From Yponomeuta sedellus (lineage: Eukaryota > Arthropoda > Insecta > Lepidoptera > Yponomeutidae), in NCBI GenBank assembly GCA_934045075.1, contig OW203723.1, positions 24,021,615-24,085,614 on the forward strand: a stretch of 64,000 nucleotides of DNA. Reading direction: 5' to 3'. Shown piece by piece: positions 56,794 to 64,000 of this stretch (its first letter is position 1; the number at the start of each line of letters is the position of its first letter). A program made the translations under genes and the position numbers. The notes beneath the pieces were generated by a model. The model saw nothing but the letters and a program-made list of their open reading frames with translations, was not told where the DNA came from and made no database searches.

Positions 56794-58055
56794 CCTTCAC
56801 TGTCTGTCTTTCACAGGAAAACGAGGTCAATTCAATTCAATTCTGTTTTATGGACTCAGTGCACTGATTGTCCAGTACAATTTCGCCAATATCACGTGTT
56901 AGACAAGACTACAGCCAATCACAAGCGAACAAGGCTCGGTCAGAATTTTGAGTCAATAAGAACTGTTTGTCTTTTTTTTTTTTTAATTTCCCTTATTATT
57001 TTAGGAAACGAGGTCAGGAAATAGAAACATTGAAAATTAAAATCGAGGTACCTAGGTACAAACGTCAGCCAGAATCACAGAATCAAAGAGTTTTGTTATA
57101 ATAACCACAGAGTATATAAACACATAATAACAGAAAGCATGGGATTACGTTTAAACCAAAGACGTGGCAGCATGGTCTAAGACCTTAGCCGGTTCCTTGC
57201 GGGACGAACTAAAAAAAAAAAAAGCATGGGATTACGCGCACAATATCCTTTGCGCGTACTCAAAAATGATTTGGAATCATTCTGGATTTGGTGCGCGTAA
57301 TAGTATAGCTAGCGGAAAACCAACGAGTTTGTAATGATTTCTAAGTCACCGCGAAAGAAAGAGTCAGCATACGCAACTATTATCGTGCCAGAAAGAGACA
57401 AAAGAAAAACCTGGTTTCCTCCTATTTTGTAGGTTGTTCCGTTTAGTTAACAGATCACAGATTATAATTTTATTGTTCCACAGTATTGTTCTGAGAATTA
57501 GTCTGTGTGAAAATAATGATGTGGTGCGTTCTAAAATCATTTCAGTCCAGCTGGTTTCGTTCCCAGATTAATTTTTTCGTTTTATACGTCAAAAAAAAAA
57601 ATACTCTGAAATTGGTTGGATTTCCCAAATTGTTTTGTTTTATTGGAAAATTCCTTATATTCGTTTACGAGCAAATTAATCGTCAGATTCTTGAGATTTG
57701 GGCAGAAAACTAGTCCTGGTATACGGTAGGTACCTATGTACAACGTTCTTTGTTTAACTATTTTATACAGATTACAGGTTATGTTTTCATTTCAATGTTT
57801 CCTCGCAAGTCTTGAACAAATAGTTTATTTTTTGGTGTAAAGAATTTTCATACAGTTTTAATGCTCTAGAAAGCCTTTTAAACTTACTAAAAAATAACGT
57901 CAAGGTTACCATATTACGAAGGTGAGCTGATGGAAACAACTACCCTCCGCGCTAGTGAAAAATTGTGTAGCGGCAGAGTAGGACTCTTCAACGGAAACTG
58001 ATTTTACTGACCCGGACCCGTTCCCTTAACATTCCAGGAGATAATCAGTTACAAA
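56794..58055. promoter_or_regulatory. Divergent intergenic region PRCC / CCDC124
   Basis: Both genes must start here. No TATA box stands out. 56840-56960 is an inverted piece of repeat F. 57170-57320 has TGGGATTACG repeats. The CCDC124 5' UTR is spliced: CATTCCAG|GAGATAATC puts an acceptor at 58037, 19 nt before the ATG. Confidence 0.5.
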
Positions 58056-58214
58056 ATGCCTAAGAAGTTCGTGGGCGAGAACAGCAAGGCGGTGGCGGCC
58101 CGCCAACGTAAAGAGAATCAGAAACAGGAGAAGGAACAAGTAGCTAAGAAGAAAATAGAAGATGCAGCCTGGCAAGATGATGACGATAAGGTCCTTAAGA
58201 AGCAACAGAAGAAG
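58056..58214 (+). CDS. CCDC124: CCDC124 exon with start codon
   Basis: ATGCCTAAGAAG to CAGAAGAAG|GTAGAC, 53 codons, phase 0. Encodes KKFVGENSKAVAARQRKEN and DAAWQDDDDKVLKKQQKK. Confidence 0.94.
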
Positions 58215-61200
58215 GTAGACTTCTTCATAACATTAGTAGCCTATTAGCATCCCTTTTGCTTCCCAACTTCATGGAACTTAAAAAACAAAGTCAATGATGC
58301 ATACTGGGATTTCAAACAATTCCCTCTTTCTCGAGCAGTCATAATGAATTGGTAGAACACCATCATCACATTTGATGTTGTGTTCTACCAATTCATTATG
58401 ACTGCTCGAGAACGTTAAGATTTATTTCCACTATCACATCACTGCACAGGCCATTGAGGCCTTAGTTGATGAATCTACTGATTTTCCAAATCTTCAAATA
58501 GTCATTTGACACAGTCTTAGGGCTAGGGTACCCTGTGCTATGGTATCCAGGCAAGGCTGAGACATCACAAACATGTAACACACCCAGAAACAAACACACA
58601 ATGTTTATGCATGTGTTAAGCAGAAACATTCCAACCCCCAACATGTAACTTGCAAGAAAAATGCTTTTAGATGTTTTGTGTTCAAATGTGCTTAATGTTA
58701 TATGATTAATTGATTATTAATATGAAGCGTCTGAACAAAAATTTAATAAAAACACAAATAAAGCATTTTTCTCGCAAGTTACATAATCTGGGGACCTTTC
58801 TGCGTTCATTTGTACATATCAAGTATTGCAGCCTCCAGTGGGAATCAAACACATAACCTCGGTTTTTTAGTCAATCATTACCACCAGACCAACCATACAA
58901 TGAGGATTTGCATCTTACTGCATTACTATTTCAGGAACAAGAAGAGAAAAAGCGCCAGGAGCAACTCCTGAAAAAGGCAGAAGCTAAGGCGCTACTCGAG
59001 AAGGAGATGGAATCTATAAAAGTGGTGAAGCCTGCTCCTGCACCAAAGATCACTCGCTCTGACATTAGTAGGCTGAAGGAGAGGGCGGCCAAGACTGAGG
59101 TCAAGCTTGTGGTAAGGATGAATGTCGATTCTTTGACTATCTACTTAGCTATGGATGATTCAAACCATATAATTTTTTTCTTGATACATTGCGCAACTAT
59201 TCAGCCCTTGTTTGGCTATACTCAGATGGTTTCTGGGTAGGTCTGGCGTTAAGAGTATAGTCATTGAAATTTTGACTATACATACATCCTCAGTAGATTT
59301 GTCATCAATGACGTGTTTGCGCTTCAGTCGCCTGACATTGTGTCTGGTATCAAGCAGTGTGTACTGCATGCGTGCATGCAAACCTAATACCTGTGTTATT
59401 ATTATGCCTGATTGTAGCAATAAATCTGCCGATTAAGAGCCTGACTTGCTGACTGACCAATGGTTCTGTCCACCACGAAATAGGAGATCATGATATGTTG
59501 AACATTTTTAGGATTTCAGACCTTGAAAAGAAATAAACTGAAACCTTATAGGATCACTTTGTGGCCCATCCATCTGTCTGTTAAGACTCTATCACCCATT
59601 TAATCTCAACTCTATGTGGAGGTACAGAGTTCAAATTAAAAACAATATACTCAATACTACAAAAAAGATATGGCCGTTTCGTATGGTGATATCGTATTTC
59701 GACACTCAAAAGATTTAAAATTTATAGAGTACACAGTCGTTGATCTACAACTATGGAATTTGGCATGTAATATTGTACTACAAGTAAAGGAAAAAATCTG
59801 AGGATTATACATTTATAAATCACAAAAAAAATGGTCTAAGCTCGGAAAAAACTGTGAGACTCGATTTCTGAACTATTATAATATGTAAAGTACCTACAAA
59901 TTTGTACGGAACCCTCAGTGGGCGAATCCGATTCGCACCTGTCGGGTTCGTTTACGTCAATGAGAATTTGACAATATATTTCTATACTATTTTTATTTTT
60001 AATGCACTGACCCGTGCTAAGGACAATTTTGAAAACCTATTTGGAGGCTAAAAATTCCACCCATGCCGGGATTCGAACCCGCGACCTCTGGCTATCCGTG
60101 CCAGCGCTCTTTCCAACTTAGCTAATAGGCGACTCACCGGCATCAGTGAAATTTCGAACCTCTTTACACTATTCTCTGTATTACGTACAGGCAGCGACAT
60201 CTGGCTTAAGTAAATTGCATCACTTACAGCCCCGACTACCTACTTTGCAGTTAGGTTTTTAAATCGGAATGATATCACTGTACCCACATGATTATACTAT
60301 TTTTATTTTTAATGCACTAACCCGTGCTAAGGACAATTTTAAAAACCTATTTACACTGATGCCGGTGAGTCGCCCATTAGCTCAGTTGGAAAGAGCGCTG
60401 GCACGGATAGCCAGAGGCCGCGGGTTCGAATCCATATGGGCGGAATTCTTAGTCTCTAAATAGGTTTTTAATATTTTTCTAACATTGAACTGAGTTTTGT
60501 TGCTACTATCACCCCCTCTAGAAACTAGACCCCATCACAAGGATGTTTTCTTGCCCCATCATTATGTCTCTTGAGTCAAGGTTATCTACAGTATTTGTTT
60601 CAATATTAAACGAGTCTAATCGCGATTTATTAGGTAAAACGTAATTACCTTATTTCCCGACGGTTTACCTAATAAATAATCGCGATTAGGCTGAGTTTCC
60701 ACTAGAGATGTGTGATGGAAATGTGTCTAGCTGTGCTGTGAAAATGTGTGGGCTTTGAGAATGAGGCGAGGTAAATGAAGCAATTCTATTGGTTCTTTAC
60801 AAACACATCCGTCGCTACGCATCCTTGCACATCTCTGGTGGAAACGCAGCCTTAGACCCGTTTTAATATATAACTAAGGCTATATTTGTCTTGTATTCAA
60901 CAGCCGTCAAGAGTGACTGTGGAGGAGCCACCTCTAGAGGAGAATCTCAACAGGATACAGCTCGACGGTGATGTGGCACAGTCTGTGGACGAAGCCATCT
61001 CTGTTCTCACGTAAGTAGCACTTATTTATTTATTTTCATAAGTCAATGAACTTTGTGTACAGTACTAATTGGATTGCATCTAATAGTCTGAAGAGTTGAT
61101 CTTCTCAAATATAGTTATTTCGTTTGAATGTCTGCCCTGTGTCTGATAAGTGATATTTACATAAGCCAGCAGACATAATCTGCTGGAACCTTGACTCTAA

Positions 61201-62040
61201 TTAGAGTTTAAGATTCAAGTAGGTAATGAAGCAGCCATGTCCATAATATGGTAATGACTATTATTTAACATTTACACAATTTCCATATTAGTAATAGTTC
61301 AATATTAGGTGGATTATTTATTAAAATAAGACTGGTTAGCATTTGGATTTAATGTCTCTTGATAATTAACGAAAATGTGGTATAAAATGTTACGTACTTG
61401 CCTGACTAAACGCCAGTTAACATTTGTTTTAAAAATATCCCGGTATAGGTTCCCAATATACAACTAGAACGTGTCCATATTCTCGTCACACACGAATTCG
61501 CGAATCGTTTGCTGCGAAATGCCTGAATTTTCACGACAAATAGATACCTAGATAGATAAATCATTTATTCACATAAGACACACCACGTATACGTATACAA
61601 ATACGTGTATATGCGCCTGCTGTCTGATTGTCCGCTGTAAGAAAGATGCAGGAGGGATGACTTCATGTAGTCTCTGTGCACATTCTCTAAAATACATGCT
61701 GGAGAAGGCGGAAAGGCGAGCGACATTCCGACAGTGCTTCAGAGGCCGTAATCTTGCCTTCGTCAATTCTTAGGAGCTGTAAGCTGATGCTGTCTCGTGT
61801 TACTTCTAGCCTCAGGGCTAATCAATAATCTCGTAACCTCTCTCTCCCAACAGCGACTCCAAAGCCGAGATCGACAGGCACCCAGAAAAGCGTCTCAAGG
61901 CGGCCTACACGGCCTTCGAAGAGAGCACACTCCCGCGCCTCAAGGCTGAGAACCCGACGCTGCGTCTGTCCCAGCTTAAGCAGTTGCTAAGAAAAGAGTG
62001 GCTTAAGTCGCCCCAGAATCCCTTAAACCAGAGTACCTAA
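58056..62040 (+). CDS. CCDC124: CCDC124 orthologue, ribosome-associated coiled-coil protein
   Basis: Exons 58056-58214, 58935-59111, 60904-61010 and 61854-62040 give 630 nt, 209 residues plus stop (human 223). MPKKFVGENSKAVAARQRK is the conserved start, followed by a long highly charged helix (coiled coil, about residues 15-90). The C-terminal conserved domain is HPEKRLKAAYTAFEESTLPR and LRLSQLKQLLRKEWLKSPQN. CCDC124 is the metazoan relative of yeast Lso2: it binds the intersubunit and A-site region of translationally idle ribosomes and helps them recover; in human cells it is also found at centrosome and midbody. A 5' UTR intron precedes the ATG. AATAAA lies at 62398-62403. Confidence 0.95.
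58331..58415. repeat. Long perfect foldback in a CCDC124 intron
   Basis: CTCGAGCAGTCATAATGAAT and the following TGGTAGAACAC are repeated inverted as GTGTTCTACCA and ATTCATTATGACTGCTCGAG around about 19 bp. Arms are roughly 31 bp, without visible mismatch. Confidence 0.85.
58500..58900 (-). repeat. SINE-2 copy interrupted by a foldback
   Basis: 58500-58640 is the SINE body (GGCTGAGACATCACAAACAT). 58830-58895 is a tRNA-like head (minus-strand GTTTGATTCCCACTGGAGGC). Between them TAACTTGCAAGAAAAATGCT faces AGCATTTTTCTCGCAAGTTA, an inserted foldback. Confidence 0.65.
58935..59111 (+). CDS. CCDC124: CCDC124 exon 2 of coding region
   Basis: CTATTTCAG|GAACAAG to CTTGTG|GTAAGG, 59 codons. KITRSDISRLKERAAKTE is family-typical. 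Confidence 0.93.
59112..59980. other. CCDC124 intron 2, 5' part
   Basis: 59520-59950 belongs to dispersed repeat G (CCATCCATCTGTCTGTTAAG; GGCGAATCCGATTCGCACCT). The rest is unclassified. Confidence 0.45.
59993..60475. repeat. Head-to-head SINE-1 pair
   Basis: 59993-60285 is a minus-strand SINE-1 (GGGATTCGAACCCGCGACCT), 60295-60350 a second minus-strand tail, and 60357-60475 a plus-strand SINE-1 (GCTCAGTTGGAAAGAGCGCT; GCGGGTTCGAATCC). The transcript could fold back over more than 100 nt. Confidence 0.82.
60600..60690. repeat. Short foldback
   Basis: TCTAATCGCGATTTATTAGG faces CCTAATAAATAATCGCGATT. A related half is at 50715-50735. Confidence 0.7.
60689..60851. mobile_element. PIF/Harbinger-type MITE with TTA duplication
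   Basis: GGCTGAGTTTCCACTAGAGATG and the inverse CATCTCTGGTGGAAACGCAGCC are terminal. TTA flanks both ends (60686-60688, 60852-60854). It ends about 50 bp before CCDC124 coding exon 3. Confidence 0.8.
60904..61010 (+). CDS. CCDC124: CCDC124 exon 3 of coding region
   Basis: ATTCAACAG|CCGTCAA to GTTCTCAC|GTAAGT, phase 0 to 2. Encodes LEENLNRIQLDGDVAQSVDE. Confidence 0.93.
61011..61853. other. CCDC124 intron 3, nothing recognised
   Basis: 61140-61200 has AGCAGA / TCTGCT near-palindromes. No coding or repeat boundary seen. Confidence 0.4.
61854..62040 (+). CDS. CCDC124: CCDC124 last exon
   Basis: CTCCCAACAG|CGACTCC to AGTACCTAA. Carries the conserved C-terminal domain. Confidence 0.95.
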
Positions 62041-62264
62041 AGTGCGTCTGGTGACTGAGTCTTGTATTTTTTCTACAGTTGTTATTTGAGAGTCAAATTG
62101 TTTAAAAGGAAATGTGTGGTGTGGTGGTTTATGTATTGGCATCCGCTGAGCTTGCTATAGACTATTATTTTAATTATCTAACATGCACAGAATGTGTAAA
62201 TCTTTCTCAAAAATGTATGTATGTATAATGTATTCGTTGTTGCACTATGCAGCCATATTTGTAT

Positions 62265-62403
62265 TTTATTTTTACAGGCCTGTTGTTCAATAGTGAAGTG
62301 ATTATTTAAAGATGTTTTGCGTTTGTATGAAATATATATTTAGTTAGAATAGACTAGTACTTATATTAATATTCACTCAAGTTTTGTAAATACTAAAAAT
62401 AAA
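62265..62403. terminator. Overlapping convergent poly(A) signals, CCDC124 and DPH2
   Basis: Plus-strand AATAAA at 62398-62403 serves CCDC124, only 15 bp before the last base of the DPH2 stop codon. A minus-strand AATAAA at 62270-62265 is the nearest one for DPH2. If both are used, the 3' UTRs overlap by more than 100 nt. Confidence 0.7.
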
Positions 62404-62417
62404 GTAAAACTAATTTA

Positions 62418-62852
62418 TCATTCTGGTTCGTTTTCATACTGCAATGGTATCCCCTTTCTGCCCTTTTCGGCCTTTTTCACCTCAGTCTCGCCCAATTTCT
62501 GTTCCAGACCTGCCCAAGATCTAGTTTGGAGACTACTGCCTATATTCTCCAATGCCCAGTTTTGTTTTTCGACCAAATCGGTGCTGTTTCCTCCATGGCT
62601 CTCGATTTTCGTCTCTCTAATCTTCCCAGTGACTAAACTCACGTCTGTACCATCCTTTACTTCGGCAATGTCGCAGTGGTATCTTCTGCCAGGGAGTAGT
62701 TCGTCGAAATCAGTGATGTGGGTGTTAAAGTACTGAGGCCTGTTTGTGTTCAAAGCGACTTCTAGCTCGTAAGGGTAGACAATGGGCTTGTAGAAGTCGC
62801 GGTTGCCGTAAAGGTCGTTTTCCGGACACGCGATCATTACGTATATGTCGAT
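62418..62852 (-). CDS. DPH2: DPH2 last exon
   Basis: CTTCTTCCAG|ATCGACA to GAACCAGAATGA; 144 residues plus stop. Holds IACPENDL and the C-terminal FDELLPGRRYHCDIAE region. Confidence 0.93.
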   Translation of the reverse strand: MDIYVMIACPENDLYGNRDFYKPIVYPYELEVALNTNRPQYFNTHITDFDELLPGRRYHCDIAEVKDGTDVSLVTGKIRETKIESHGGNSTDLVEKQNWALENIGSSLQTRSWAGLEQKLGETEVKKAEKGRKGIPLQYENEPE

Positions 62853-64000
62853 CTGGAAGAAGTTATCGGGATGAGACGGAATATAAACAAATTTGAAATG
62901 AAAAGGAAAGTTAAAAATAATACTTAGGCTAAGGCGTTGTCCGCCTCCTAGGTAAAGCGCGTATTCAACACCTGCTTCTCATAAAGCACTTGCATCTCAG
63001 TTTGCAGAGGACACAAATGTTTGTTCTGATTAATAAAATAATAATAAAAATGCCGGCAGTTTTTCGCAGATCGTCATCCCACCTGGTCGGAGGGCGTCCT
63101 ACACTACGTTTGCCGAGTCGCGTCTCCACTCAAGAACACGTTTACTCCAGATACTCGAGATATGGCCAATCTAAACCATCCCTTTTCAAAGGATTTAGTA
63201 ACGTCATTGACCCATCAGGTGGCTCCACTTAGTCGTCAACCGATCATAAACCAACTTACCTCAGGAAAATTCGCTAACTTGGCCACATTAGGTTTTCCAA
63301 CCGACACAATATAGCTCTTCTTGCCATTGGCTTTGCATAACTGCTTCATGCGACTTATGATGTCCTTCGTCTGATCTCCAGACAGCTTGCAGACGAGGAT
63401 GCCAACAGTGCCGGCGTCTCTGCACTTCTCCACTAGGAATCTACGGCGTTTGAACCAAATTGTCTCGTCCCGCCGCTCGATGACGCCGGTCTCTGGGTCT
63501 TGGAGGTACCATTCTGATGCTGCCAAAAGAGTGCAAATGCTTTGAGAATAAATCGGGCAAAGGGACTTACTTAGGTTTTAGTCGTTATTGTCTCAACTTA
63601 ACTTAAAATTAGAAAGGTTTGACTGGTTTATTGTGGTAGCAAAAAGTTTATCCACTTTGCAACAAGTCAGTACTTGCGGGGGCGGTACGATCTCAATCTG
63701 AAATAATCCGTCAATAAATAATCGCAAATTCGTTCACTGTTGCAGGTCTCTCCCAAGCACACCACTACTTTCTGTCCTCGGCCTATCTCATAAATCCGCT
63801 GCCACAACCTGCTTCAGATAGTTGGCAGATTGCTAGCAGAAATATTCCTTAAATACTTACAGGCGAAGGGAACGTTAGTAAGTTTAAATGTTGCGTTTAT
63901 GAGCCCACTTAGCCTTACCTTCAATGGAAATAGTGTAGTTGAACAAGGTCTGTCCTCTTGCTCCCAAATAAATGCAGATACAATCCTTCAACTGTTCTGG
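62418..64000 (-). CDS. DPH2: Diphthamide biosynthesis protein 2, C-terminal 258 residues (rest beyond window)
   Basis: Minus-strand exons: 64000-63919 (partial), 63519-63260 and 62852-62418, 777 nt in frame. With DPH1, DPH2 forms the radical-type enzyme that transfers 3-amino-3-carboxypropyl from SAM to the target histidine of eEF2, the first step of diphthamide synthesis in the cytosol. RRRFLVEKCRDAGTVGILVC and VSVGKPNVAKLANFPE are family blocks. IDIYVMIACPENDLYGNRDF contains the C-terminal conserved cysteine linked to the Fe-S cluster, and PIVYPYELEVALN follows. The protein ends with a charged tail (VKKAEKGRKGIPLQYENEPE). The full protein is usually about 480-530 residues, so roughly half is present. 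Confidence 0.92.
62990..63235 (-). repeat. Probable LINE fragment in DPH2 intron
   Basis: CACCTGGTCGGAGGGCGTCC and GAGTCGCGTCTCCACTCAAG resemble reverse-strand pieces of lepidopteran LINEs. Weak evidence. Confidence 0.4.
63260..63519 (-). CDS. DPH2: DPH2 middle exon
   Basis: TTTTGGCAG|CATCAGA to CCTGAG|GTAAGT, phase 1 to 0. Encodes SEWYLQDPETGVIERRDETI and KDIISRMKQLCKANGKKSYI. Confidence 0.93.
63520..63918. other. DPH2 intron, nothing recognised
   Basis: No repeat boundary or coding signal seen. Confidence 0.4.
63919..64000 (-). CDS. DPH2: DPH2 exon at window edge
   Basis: Reads PEQLKDCICIYLGARGQTLF and ends ATTGAAG|GTAAGG in phase 1; continues beyond 64000. Confidence 0.88.

Overview
This is nuclear DNA from an animal, most likely a moth or butterfly. 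Genes are split into short exons with GT/AG introns. The introns are packed with tRNA-derived SINEs, Helitron-like elements ending in CTAGT, MITEs and 3' ends of non-LTR retrotransposons of kinds common in Lepidoptera, plus one complete BEL/Pao LTR retrotransposon. No bacterial-type operons, CRISPR arrays or rRNA genes are visible. All gene names come from protein motifs read by eye; no database search was run.

Layout. Bases 1-45687 (+) hold the last 24 coding exons of NBAS, the large subunit of the NRZ Golgi-to-ER tether (1276 residues; the 5' part lies before the window). 46330-47778 (+) is the four-exon gene for mitochondrial ribosomal protein uS11m (mRpS11). 49493-56793 (-) is a six-exon PRCC orthologue. 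58056-62040 (+) is a four-coding-exon CCDC124 orthologue. 62418-64000 (-) is the 3' half of DPH2, running off the right edge. CCDC124 and DPH2 are convergent and their 3' ends almost certainly overlap. PRCC and CCDC124 are divergent, with about 1.2 kb between their start codons. The exon chains of all complete genes, and the NBAS chain, add up to whole codons, which supports the chosen splice sites.

The most unusual feature is inside NBAS. At many of its exons the exon 3' end together with its 5' splice site has been duplicated or expanded: 86 bp x 20 after exon 1, 65 bp x 7 after exon 7, a short triplication after exon 8, a decayed whole-segment copy after exon 9, about 150 bp degenerate units after exon 11, a long G-rich array after exon 12, a 54 bp in-frame unit after exon 14, and 86 bp x 7 in an alternating A/B pattern after exon 18. 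Each clear unit carries its own copy of the splice donor. Exon 14 also has two upstream partial copies that carry the splice acceptor and end in a stop codon. These exons are also the most GC-rich ones, while the terminal exons without arrays are compositionally ordinary.

The intron between NBAS exons 16 and 17 carries the BEL/Pao element (28568-35637, minus strand): identical 213 bp LTRs, a 5 bp target duplication, gag-pol broken by one frame break in the reverse transcriptase, and a decayed envelope-like remnant 3' of pol. Other nested insertions have readable boundaries, including a Harbinger-type MITE whose empty site is visible in a second copy of its host repeat, and an hAT-type MITE with an 8 bp duplication.
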